In this document: positions 16,403 through 24,250 of the stretch, one piece after another
Layout of the letters: each line of letters opens with the position of its first letter
How positions within the stretch are numbered: the first letter of the stretch is position 1
Source: an uncultured Porphyromonadaceae bacterium
Lineage (GTDB): Bacteria > Bacteroidota > Bacteroidia > Bacteroidales > Muribaculaceae
Reading direction: 5' to 3'
Assembly: GCA_937921035.1 (NCBI GenBank)
Contig: CALEUL010000061.1
Span: forward strand, 1-64,000
Length of the DNA stretch: 64,000 nucleotides
Notes under the pieces: generated by a model
The model's database searches: none
The model's input: only the letters and a program-made list of their open reading frames with translations
What the model was told of the DNA's origin: nothing
Position numbers and translations under genes: made by a program

Positions 16403-17530
16403 TCAAAAATTTAGCAAATTGTAAATTTTATTTTTTACAAATCTAAACAATTGATTAATGACATTCATATCTGTAGCATATAAAAATGTCTTAATCTGCA
16501 CGTCTGAATAATTTCGTTGATAATTGTCCTTTACATAAGTATCATATAAATAAATACCAGTTCCTTCTACACCATATAAGATATTGAATTCTATTGGTTT
16601 CATTGTCAATGCAAAAGTGCGTACTAATTTATAAGGTTGATTGGAGCAAGATAACCAATATCTTTTACGCAATCTATTATGTTTAACACCATACAAATCA
16701 ATGCATATTTCGGATGGCTTTATACCAAGAGAGCTACTTAATCCCATATTCTCGAAAAAACCATCATATTTTACAATTGGATTCAATTTGAACTCTTTCT
16801 TTATCCCAAACAACAATTGCGCTTGAAAATAACTAAACTGAGTTTTATTATGAGTTCCAGGTTCACAATTATTCGTTGATAATGAATCGTAAGGATATAC
16901 AAAAAACTTGTTCTGTTCTATGCAATAACGGTTATGGTATTTCAACCATGAACTCCGAGGCCAGTTACAGATACTTTTTGGCAGATGCGGAAGTTCTTCA
17001 AATTCTTCGTTATGTGTTTTATACCACTCTATAAAAGCATTCCACTGCTTTCTCATCCACACTTGCCCCCATGACTGAGCCAACTGCATTAGAAAAACAT
17101 CACTGTCCGTTTTTAAAGGCATGAATGGAAGATATGTGTAATTATGTAATGGGAAATTGTATAAACTAATGCCTGCTATGTTATCATCATCCTTATATTT
17201 CTCTACACACTGCTCTACGTAATAGAAAAAACTTTCGGCTACAGAAATATCATCCTCCAGTACAACCAATGCGTCATAGTGATTCAATAACTCGCCACAG
17301 GAAAGGACATGCTTTCGCAATCCCAAATTTTCTTTATGGATAATAACTTCTTTATGTCCGTGTAACCAATCAAAGAGTCTTGCATAATCCGCAACTTGTT
17401 CTGTATCGCTCTTATCTACACTGATTATCAAATCGACTTCATGCGGATACTGCGCTTCATTTAATGACTGAAGCACTCTTTTAAGAGAATTTATCCTATT
17501 ATACGTTATTACACAGATTCCTATATTCAT
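16403..17530 (-). CDS. GT2-like glycosyltransferase
   Basis: 375 aa. The GT-A signature is clear: MNIGICVITYNRINSLKRVL, IISVDKSD, and the acidic metal site LVVLEDDISVAESFF near residue 93. The later region (SWGQVWMRKQWNAF, NWPRSSWLKYHNRY) resembles glycosyltransferases annotated as sugar transferases in capsule clusters. It is AT-rich and is followed by a 110-nt AT-rich gap before wzx in which I see no gene. Donor and acceptor are unknown. Confidence 0.85.
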   Translation of the reverse strand: MNIGICVITYNRINSLKRVLQSLNEAQYPHEVDLIISVDKSDTEQVADYARLFDWLHGHKEVIIHKENLGLRKHVLSCGELLNHYDALVVLEDDISVAESFFYYVEQCVEKYKDDDNIAGISLYNFPLHNYTYLPFMPLKTDSDVFLMQLAQSWGQVWMRKQWNAFIEWYKTHNEEFEELPHLPKSICNWPRSSWLKYHNRYCIEQNKFFVYPYDSLSTNNCEPGTHNKTQFSYFQAQLLFGIKKEFKLNPIVKYDGFFENMGLSSSLGIKPSEICIDLYGVKHNRLRKRYWLSCSNQPYKLVRTFALTMKPIEFNILYGVEGTGIYLYDTYVKDNYQRNYSDVQIKTFLYATDMNVINQLFRFVKNKIYNLLNF

Positions 17531-17536
17531 AATATA

Positions 17537-18820
17537 TCAATCTCTTCTGAAAATGTCGCGGGTGTAGACTTTGGGGGATACGGGGTCGAGAATGGCATCG
17601 TAGCGGTTGGCGATGATGGCATCTGCCGATGCTGTGAAGCGGTCGATGTCGTTCACTACTTCGCTGCCGAAGAAGGCGGAGCCGTCCTCGAGGGTGGGTT
17701 CGTAGATGATTACCGTGGCGCCCTTGGCCTTGATGCGCTTCATCACGCCCTGGATTGACGATTGGCGGAAATTGTCGCTGTTCGACTTCATTGTCAGGCG
17801 GTAAACGCCGATTGTTACATGCCGTTCGGGCGTCCATCCGGCCATGCGGAGTACCTGGTCGGCGATGAAGTCCTTGCGTGTGCGGTTGCTCTCGACGATG
17901 GCGCTCATCATGTTCTGCGGCACATCGGCGTAGTTGGCAAGGAGTTGTTTTGTGTCCTTGGGCAGGCAGTAGCCGCCGTAGCCGAACGAGGGATTGTTGT
18001 AGTGGCTGCCGATGCGCGGGTCAAGACCGACACCCTCGATTATGGCCTGCGAATCAAGACCTTTCACCTCGGCGTAGGTGTCGAGTTCGTTGAAGTAGCT
18101 CACGCGCAGCGCAAGATAGGTGTTGGCGAACAGCTTAACTGCCTCTGCCTCCTTCATGCCCATATAGAGCGTCGGAATATCCTCTTTGACTGCGCCCTGT
18201 TTCAACAGTCCCGCAAAGGTGTGCGCGGCCTCTGTCAGCCGTTCGAGGTCCGTAACCGCCATGATAGCGGCGTTCTCCTCGGCGAATTCGGGACGGTCGA
18301 TAATCTTGGGCATGCCGGCGATGATGCGGCTCGGGAAAAGATTGTCGTACAGCGCCTTGCTCTCGCGCAGGAACTCGGGGAAGAACAGCAGGTTGAACTG
18401 CTTCGCTCCCTTTGCCGCGTATTTCACATACAGCGAGCGGCAGTAGCCCACGGGAATGGTGGATTTTATCACCATCACCGCTTCGGGATTCACGCTCAGC
18501 ACAAGGTCGATAACATCCTCGATGCAGTGGGTATCGAAGTAATTCCGGACGGGGTCGTAGTTCGTCGGCGCCGCTATCACAACGAAGTCGGCATCGCGGT
18601 AGGCTGCCGCGCCGTCGAGGGTCGCCGTCAGGTCCAGGTCCTTTTCAGCAAGATATTTTTCGATATACTCGTCCTGGATGGGCGATTTGCGCTTGTTGAT
18701 AAGCTCAACCTTCTCGGGAATCACATCAACCGCCGTAACGCGGTTGTGCTGCGCCAGCAGAGTGGCGATGCTGAGCCCGACATAACCTGTGCCGGCAACT
18801 GCAATTTTATATTGGTCCAT
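17537..18820 (-). CDS. ugd: UDP-glucose 6-dehydrogenase (capsule-locus copy)
   Basis: 427 aa, short-form Ugd. NAD-binding IAVAGTGYVGLSIATLLAQ at the N-terminus, IAAPTNYDP, VIKSTIPVGY, FFPEFLRESKALYDN, and the catalytic Cys in FGYGGYCLPKDTKQLLANY. It oxidises UDP-glucose to UDP-glucuronate, a donor for the polymer. It is the first enzyme gene after the UpxY-like regulator. A close paralogue lies at 21,591-22,907, giving two copies within 5.5 kb that flank the regulator. This copy is GC-rich, like the paralogue and unlike the glycosyltransferase genes downstream. Confidence 0.93.
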   Translation of the reverse strand: MDQYKIAVAGTGYVGLSIATLLAQHNRVTAVDVIPEKVELINKRKSPIQDEYIEKYLAEKDLDLTATLDGAAAYRDADFVVIAAPTNYDPVRNYFDTHCIEDVIDLVLSVNPEAVMVIKSTIPVGYCRSLYVKYAAKGAKQFNLLFFPEFLRESKALYDNLFPSRIIAGMPKIIDRPEFAEENAAIMAVTDLERLTEAAHTFAGLLKQGAVKEDIPTLYMGMKEAEAVKLFANTYLALRVSYFNELDTYAEVKGLDSQAIIEGVGLDPRIGSHYNNPSFGYGGYCLPKDTKQLLANYADVPQNMMSAIVESNRTRKDFIADQVLRMAGWTPERHVTIGVYRLTMKSNSDNFRQSSIQGVMKRIKAKGATVIIYEPTLEDGSAFFGSEVVNDIDRFTASADAIIANRYDAILDPVSPKVYTRDIFRRD

Positions 18821-18853
18821 ATTTTTATCGGCTTAATAAATACGTTAATCGGG

Positions 18854-18873
18854 AGCAATGAAAAATCATTGCT
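18854..18873. other. 8-bp hairpin in the leader between the regulator and ugd
   Basis: The perfect inverted repeat AGCAATGA/TCATTGCT with a 4-nt loop lies about 35 nt before the ugd start and 49 nt after the regulator stop. The sequence after the stem is not T-rich, so it is not an obvious intrinsic terminator. A pause or antiterminator-recruitment site is possible but unproven. Confidence 0.35.
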
Positions 18874-18921
18874 GCAATGGTAGGCGTCAAAGAGCACCTA
18901 AAGGCGAGCGGGAGAAGTTTT

Positions 18922-20352
18922 TCAGTTGGCTTTGCGGAGCTGGCGGGCGTCTTTGGAGACTGTCCATTCGAAGCCGGTGTCGTTGAGCTGGAGACGGTAT
19001 ATCGTGCGTCCGTCGGCCTGCGGCTTCTGTATTTTTTCGATTGTGGCGGTGTAGTTCTGGAATTCACCGCCTATTATTACTACGGTATCGCCTTCTTTCA
19101 GCGGAATTCCACCGATCGGGGATACCTGATATTCGGGCGTGAAATGGCCTATGGCCTCCTGGAATGCTTCGAAAGCGCGTTGAGGCACGGACACGAAGGG
19201 GTCGCCGGGCTTGCCGGTCGTGGTATAGCACCAGGCAAGGTCGCCGATTACGCGGAAGATTGGCAATACTTCGGTTTCGCGACATTTGAAAAACACTATG
19301 TCGGGAATTACGGGAGCGTCTTCGGCAACAACTTTCCTGCCGATTTTGCGATATATTACTTCGCGGGGGTAGAATAATTCGGGGCGGCTGATTTCTTCGC
19401 GGAACAATGTGAAACGGCTGTCGAGCTGCTCGAATTTCACACGCGGGCGCAGCCGCATTACAAACCACCGCATGGGTGCCACTACGAATGTGCGGGCGAC
19501 GGTACCGGCTATACGAGCATGCTCGTCCGCGGTAAGTTCGGCAGGAGAACACAGCGAGAGCACCGGCACTCCGGCAGGCACTTTTCCAAGCATACCGAGA
19601 ACCGCTTCGGGCGACACTCCGCCGCTCAAAGCCGCGTATGCCCAGTATGACTGAATGGTTTCATCGGGATTGCCGAACATGGATATATAGTGTCGCTGGA
19701 AAAGGTCGGATACGCAAGCGTTTACTGCTCTTGAGAGTTGCCGTGCCGTAAGCATGGTCTGATCGAGTTTGAAAACGAATTTTCGCCTGGCATCGGCGTT
19801 CCGCTGTACGATTGCGCGACTTTCCTGATCGATATCTCCAAGCTCCTGACGTTTCAGACGGGCGACCTGCGACAACGGCATACATCCGTTTATAAGCGAG
19901 AACAGAACCATATCCATCGCCAGACTGTTGTCTGCTGGCCGAGAGCCGATAACGGTCATAGTGAGCGAACGCAATTTGCCCAGGAGCGTTTTATCGGGTC
20001 CTGTTGTCCATACCTGCCCGTCGTTTGCGACAAGCAAAGCCTTTATCGTTCTGAATTCATCTGTACTTTCAGCAATACCGGTCTTCACTGCGCGGGAATA
20101 CAACCCGCTGACGGCTTCGAAATAGGCCACAGCCGACTTCAGTGCCAATCCATTGATACTCAGAAACACAAGCCAATGGCGTATGATATTTGGGAGGTCT
20201 TGGTCGAGAGAAAGATTCTTTGCTTTAAGAAACGACGCGAGCGAACTCAAGGCTTTTCTTGCCATAGAGGACGTTCTACCGTTCGCGCCGAAAACTTCCG
20301 ACTCGAAAAACCCAATCAGCCCAACAGGGTTATTTTCCTTATAATCAGGCAT
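18922..20352 (-). CDS. Dead tyrosine-recombinase domain fused to UpxY/NusG-like antiterminator
   Basis: 476 aa. Residues about 15-95 resemble the core-binding domain of Bacteroidales integrases (WLVFLSINGLALKSAVAYF, LYSRAVKTGI). Residues 120-270 resemble the catalytic fold (DMVLFSLINGCMPLSQVARL; SYWAYAALSGGVSPEAVLGML), but the expected catalytic residues look replaced: box-I Arg by Gly156, box-II Arg by Gln234, GH by GK257, and no Tyr at the expected end. From about 288 comes an NGN domain (MRWFVMRLRPRVKFEQLD), then a KOW motif (LKEGDTVVIIGGEFQNYTAT, 418-437), as in UpxY antiterminators of capsule operons. It is the first gene after a strong promoter. The likely role is processive antitermination over the long operon, with the recombinase-like part acting in DNA or protein binding (inference). 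Confidence 0.8.
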   Translation of the reverse strand: MPDYKENNPVGLIGFFESEVFGANGRTSSMARKALSSLASFLKAKNLSLDQDLPNIIRHWLVFLSINGLALKSAVAYFEAVSGLYSRAVKTGIAESTDEFRTIKALLVANDGQVWTTGPDKTLLGKLRSLTMTVIGSRPADNSLAMDMVLFSLINGCMPLSQVARLKRQELGDIDQESRAIVQRNADARRKFVFKLDQTMLTARQLSRAVNACVSDLFQRHYISMFGNPDETIQSYWAYAALSGGVSPEAVLGMLGKVPAGVPVLSLCSPAELTADEHARIAGTVARTFVVAPMRWFVMRLRPRVKFEQLDSRFTLFREEISRPELFYPREVIYRKIGRKVVAEDAPVIPDIVFFKCRETEVLPIFRVIGDLAWCYTTTGKPGDPFVSVPQRAFEAFQEAIGHFTPEYQVSPIGGIPLKEGDTVVIIGGEFQNYTATIEKIQKPQADGRTIYRLQLNDTGFEWTVSKDARQLRKAN

Positions 20353-20571
20353 TCGCAGAATATACCGCTCCTAACATCTATACGAATGGACACATGAAAT
20401 CGCTTCCCTCCGATTTAGCATTTTCAAGCTATAACAGAGGTTAGCGCCACATATTTCAATGAGATTGCTCACTGCAAAAAAGTGAAAAATCGTTCATTCC
20501 GGGAACCGAACTCCGACGTGCAGAGAACTCTTCCGGCCACAAAATTAGCTATAATAACTCAATTATGCAAA
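20353..20571 (-). promoter_or_regulatory. Promoter and leader of the polysaccharide operon
   Basis: On the minus strand TTTG (20568-20571), a 20-nt spacer and TAATTTTG (20540-20547) match the Bacteroidetes consensus TTTG-N19-21-TAnnTTTG exactly. Transcription would begin about 180 nt before the regulator ATG, leaving a long leader of the kind expected for UpxY-controlled capsule operons. I see no flanking inverted repeats that would make the promoter invertible. Confidence 0.65.
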
Positions 20572-20631
20572 TTTCGAAGCGGCCATGTTAGGCCATGTCA
20601 GAGCCTGAGCCATCTGCCGCCATCTGCCCGC

Positions 20632-21534
20632 TCAAAGGGGGAAGAGCGAGCTTGGAGCCGGGTCCTTCATGAGTACTTTGCCATCGGCATCGAGCAAATA
20701 AAATGTAGGCATGGCGGCAAAGAAGTAGATATCGTCTGTCTCGAGCGCATCGAGTGCAAAAGCGATTGTCCAGTCTTTAGGCATCTCGGCGGCATCTGTT
20801 CGCCAGGAGCTCTGAGTACCGTCGACAGCGACGGCAAGTATCGAAATATCCTCTGGCAACTCGGCCGCGGCAAGCGCCCGGCGTATGGTGTGGCAGTTTT
20901 CGCATGTGGGGTCGTAAAACATCACTAATGTGCGGCTCTTGCCGAGGGTATTGAGCATGGTCGACCGACGCCCGTCGAGTGTCAGGAGCCTGAAATCGGC
21001 AGCTATCGTTCCCGGACGGTTCATGGCTATGCGCTCAAGTCGGCTGTCTATCTGCATTCGGCGGTCGGCATAGAGCTTACTGTCGGCACGCAAGGCATTT
21101 AGCCAGTGCTCGTACAACTTCTCGGAACGCATGGGCGAGTTTGGATCTTCGAGGTATCTGTCGGCCACATATTCAAGGAGTTCGAAGGCTGCCTGTGCCC
21201 GCGCGGCGCGCTCCACAAGATTGCACATGGCTGCGGCGGCATCCACCGGGTCTGCAATATCGAGGACTGAGAGGTAGTTCACAAAACTCTGCTCGACGAA
21301 CGCGGTATCAAGCGCCTCGCTGTCGTCCCCAAAATCAAGCATATCCCAAAAATGCAACGAAATATACGCCGCACGCGACTGGGGGGTGCGCAGACTATCC
21401 GGAAGCACCGGCAAAGGCAGTTCTGTCATTGGTTCGGCTTTCTCCTCTACCTGCGCCGCCCTGGTGCCGTTTCCGCAGGCAAACATCACCAAAGCAAGCA
21501 TAATACACAATGAAATGCAACGAAAGCGCACCAT
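20632..21534 (-). CDS. DUF5106/thioredoxin-like lipoprotein
   Basis: 300 aa from ATG 21534 (an in-frame ATG at 21549 adds five residues). The N-terminus is a lipoprotein-type signal (LALVMFACGNG). The middle (about 45-180) is the helical region found in DUF5106 proteins (AAYISLHFWDMLDF). The C-terminal third is a thioredoxin-like fold with FYDPTCENCHTIRRAL (CxxC) and a cis-Pro-type AMPTFYLLDADGKVL. Such proteins are exported and probably act in envelope thiol redox or cytochrome-type maturation; the substrate is unknown. It lies between the second ugd and the capsule promoter and is not evidently a capsule gene. Confidence 0.8.
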   Translation of the reverse strand: MVRFRCISLCIMLALVMFACGNGTRAAQVEEKAEPMTELPLPVLPDSLRTPQSRAAYISLHFWDMLDFGDDSEALDTAFVEQSFVNYLSVLDIADPVDAAAAMCNLVERAARAQAAFELLEYVADRYLEDPNSPMRSEKLYEHWLNALRADSKLYADRRMQIDSRLERIAMNRPGTIAADFRLLTLDGRRSTMLNTLGKSRTLVMFYDPTCENCHTIRRALAAAELPEDISILAVAVDGTQSSWRTDAAEMPKDWTIAFALDALETDDIYFFAAMPTFYLLDADGKVLMKDPAPSSLFPL

Positions 21535-21590
21535 AATATTATAAATCATATATTCCTAAGTCTTTATAAATATGTATACTACCCCGCTCT

Positions 21591-22907
21591 TCAGTCGCGG
21601 CGAAAAATATCGCGGGTATAAACCTTGCACTGAACATCGTTCAGCGCCGGAGCATAGCGGTTGGCAATTATCGCATGGCTCATGTTTTTGAATTTTTCGA
21701 GGTCGTTCACCACCAGACTTCCGAAGAATGTGGTGCCGTCCTCTAACGTCGGCTCGTAAATAATCACCGTTGCCCCTTTGGCCTTTATACGCTTCATAAC
21801 ACCCTGTATGCTGCTTTGGCGGAAGTTGTCGCTGTTGCTCTTCATCGTAAGCCTATATACCCCTATGACACATTTTTTTTCGGGCGCGTTACCGTAGCTG
21901 TTGGCAGAATAATAATCATAGTAACCGGCCATTTTCAATACCTGGTCGGCAATGAAATCCTTGCGCGTGCGGTTGCTCTCCACAATGGCGCTCATCATGT
22001 TCTGTGGCACGTCGGCGTAGTTCGCCAAAAGCTGCTTGGAGTCCTTGGGCAGGCAATAACCGCCATATCCGAACGACGGGTTGTTGTAATGCGTTCCTAT
22101 ACGCGGATCAAGACCGATACCTTCTATTATCGCCCTGCTGTCCAACCCTTTGACTTCGGCATATGTATCCAGTTCGTTGAAATAGCTCACTCGCAGCGCC
22201 AGATATGTATTGGCGAACAGCTTCACGGCCTCGGCCTCCTTTATCCCCATAAATAATGTAGGGATGTCAGTCTTTACAGCACCATCCCGAAGCAAGCCGG
22301 CAAACACATTGGCCGCCTGCTCCATCGCGGGAATGTCTGTTACTGCAAGAATAGCCCGGTTCTCCCCGGCAAATTCAGGCTTGTCTATTATCTTGGGAAT
22401 ACCGGCGATAATACGCGAAGGGTAAAGATTGTCGTACAAAGCCTTGCTCTCGCGCAGGAATTCTGGAAAAAACAGCAGATTGAGCCGTCGTACACCGACG
22501 GCAGCATATTTCATGTACAACGAACGACAGTAGCCTACCGGAATCGTCGATTTAATTACCATCACGGCATCCGGATTCACGGAAAGCACCAGGTCTATCA
22601 CATCTTCTATACAGTGGGTGTCGAAATAATTCTTCACCGGATCGTAATTGGTAGGAGCCGCGATAACGACAAAGTCGGCAGTCCGGTAAGCCTCGGCACC
22701 ATCGAGCGTAGCCGTTAAATCCAAATCTTTCTCTGCCAGATATTTCTCGATGTACTCGTCCTGGATTGGCGATACGCGTCGGTTGATTTTTTCAACTTTA
22801 TCAGGAAGGACGTCTACGGCGGTAACATGATTATGCTGCGCCAGCAGAGTAGCTATCGAAAGACCAACGTAGCCCGTGCCGGCTACGGCGATATTGTATC
22901 GGTTCAT
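21591..22907 (-). CDS. ugd: UDP-glucose 6-dehydrogenase (second copy)
   Basis: 438 aa with the same motifs as the copy at 17,537: VAGTGYVGLSIATLLAQHN, PTNYDPVKNYFDTHCIEDV, FFPEFLRESKALYDN and the catalytic Cys in GYGGYCLPKDSKQL. The proteins are very similar over their full length, but this one has an extra segment of about 11 residues (DYYSANSYGNAPEK) after VLKMAG. The DNA differs at many third positions, so the duplication is not recent or the copies came from different lineages. It could be the chromosomal housekeeping gene, while the other copy belongs to the capsule operon. Confidence 0.92.
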   Translation of the reverse strand: MNRYNIAVAGTGYVGLSIATLLAQHNHVTAVDVLPDKVEKINRRVSPIQDEYIEKYLAEKDLDLTATLDGAEAYRTADFVVIAAPTNYDPVKNYFDTHCIEDVIDLVLSVNPDAVMVIKSTIPVGYCRSLYMKYAAVGVRRLNLLFFPEFLRESKALYDNLYPSRIIAGIPKIIDKPEFAGENRAILAVTDIPAMEQAANVFAGLLRDGAVKTDIPTLFMGIKEAEAVKLFANTYLALRVSYFNELDTYAEVKGLDSRAIIEGIGLDPRIGTHYNNPSFGYGGYCLPKDSKQLLANYADVPQNMMSAIVESNRTRKDFIADQVLKMAGYYDYYSANSYGNAPEKKCVIGVYRLTMKSNSDNFRQSSIQGVMKRIKAKGATVIIYEPTLEDGTTFFGSLVVNDLEKFKNMSHAIIANRYAPALNDVQCKVYTRDIFRRD

Positions 22908-23011
22908 AATTAAATCGCGCTGAAATTGCCGTAAAATTACTAAAAATATTACAGACGTCCGTAGCAGAGGAGAATAATTTTATTTTATCCAGAGCATACA
23001 CTATAAAGAAA

Positions 23012-23040
23012 CTGCGCCGTAATGGAGTTTTACGGCGCAG
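23012..23040 (-). terminator. Rho-independent terminator after the aldose 1-epimerase operon
   Basis: Perfect 11-bp inverted repeat CTGCGCCGTAA/TTACGGCGCAG with a 7-nt loop, 23 nt after the aldose 1-epimerase stop. On the minus strand it is followed by TTTCTTTAT, a usable U-rich tail. Confidence 0.7.
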
Positions 23041-23063
23041 CTTCAGAGTTTATATATCGCTTT

Positions 23064-24224
23064 TTATTTTACCGAAAAATGGTAGGCGCAATGAGAGGTG
23101 TAGGTTTCGCCGGGACGAACAACGGCCGAAGGCCATTCAGGCTTGTTGGGTGTGTCGGGGAAATGCTGTGTTTCGAGGCATATGGCAGTGCGCTGGTTAT
23201 ATTTTATATCATGCTTGCCGGTAACGGTGCCGTCGAGGAAGTTGCCTGTGTATATTTGTATGCCGGGTTCGTCGGTATATACCTGCAGCATGATACCTGT
23301 CGCGGGGCAGTAGACCGCGGCAGCCTCTGTAGCGAAATCGCAATTGGTGTCGAGTACCCAGTTATGGTCGTAGCCATTGCCGTTTTTAATCTGGTCATAG
23401 TCGGTACGTTCTATTTCTGCACCAATCATTTTTGCCTTTGTAAAATCCATAGGAGTGCCGGCGACGGGTATAATCTCGCCAGTGGTCATGAATGTGGAGT
23501 CTACCGGAGTGAATTTAGAAGCGTTAACAGTAAGTTCCTGGTCGGTAATCGGGTTTGTCGGATCGCCGGAAAGGTTGAAGTAGGAATGGTTCGTCAGATT
23601 TATTACTGTCGGCTTGTCTGTTGTGGCAGTGTATGCGATGTCGATAGTGTTGTCCGAAGTAAGAGTATATGTAACTGTAGCATGCACATTGCCAGGGAAG
23701 CCGTTGTCGCCGTCGGGTGAGTCCATAACGAGTGTGAGGGAGCTGTCGTTGCTAGCAGCGACTTTATAAACGCGGTACTGCCAACCGAGGGTACCCATCT
23801 CGCCTCCGCCATGCAGGCAGTGGCCGAAATTGTTCTGCGGCAGCTGATATGTAACGTCGTCGATTGTTATTTTACCCTGATTGATGCGGTTTGCGTAACG
23901 ACCGATGGCGGCTCCGAAGTCGCTCAGATTATTCTCAGGGAAATAAGCCTGTATGCTGTCGAAACCGAGCACAACATCCTTGAATGCTCCGGCCTTGTCG
24001 GGCATCATCACCGACACGATACGGCCTCCGAAGTTTGTGATGCACACTTCGGCACCTCTGGCATTTGTAAGAGTATACAGCGCTGTTGTATCGCCGTTGA
24101 AAACGGCACTGAATTTTTCGGGGTCAAGGCCCGATTTAGTCAGGCTTACCTCTTTGTTCGTCGTACACTGCACCGTAGCCATTGCAATAGCGGCGGCGCC
24201 GAGCAGTAATAATGTTTTTTTCAT
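23064..24224 (-). CDS. Aldose 1-epimerase (mutarotase), exported
   Basis: 386 aa. The N-terminal signal ends near ATVQC, which could be a lipobox. The GalM fold is supported by GRYANRINQGKITID, the catalytic-type His segment FGHCLHGGGEMGTLGW, VINLTNHSYFNLSGD and the C-terminal catalytic Glu in ICLETQHFPDTPN. It interconverts the alpha and beta anomers of free aldoses, here probably in the periplasm after glycoside hydrolysis. It is the last gene of a three-gene operon with a GH38 and a GH78-GH43 protein, 26 nt after the GH38 stop, and is followed by a hairpin terminator. Confidence 0.92.
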   Translation of the reverse strand: MKKTLLLLGAAAIAMATVQCTTNKEVSLTKSGLDPEKFSAVFNGDTTALYTLTNARGAEVCITNFGGRIVSVMMPDKAGAFKDVVLGFDSIQAYFPENNLSDFGAAIGRYANRINQGKITIDDVTYQLPQNNFGHCLHGGGEMGTLGWQYRVYKVAASNDSSLTLVMDSPDGDNGFPGNVHATVTYTLTSDNTIDIAYTATTDKPTVINLTNHSYFNLSGDPTNPITDQELTVNASKFTPVDSTFMTTGEIIPVAGTPMDFTKAKMIGAEIERTDYDQIKNGNGYDHNWVLDTNCDFATEAAAVYCPATGIMLQVYTDEPGIQIYTGNFLDGTVTGKHDIKYNQRTAICLETQHFPDTPNKPEWPSAVVRPGETYTSHCAYHFSVK

Positions 24225-24250
24225 TGATAATATATTTATATGGTTATTAA

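Noticed and set aside
20353..20631. Invertible capsule promoter
   Set aside because: I looked for paired inverted repeats flanking the promoter and saw none long enough.
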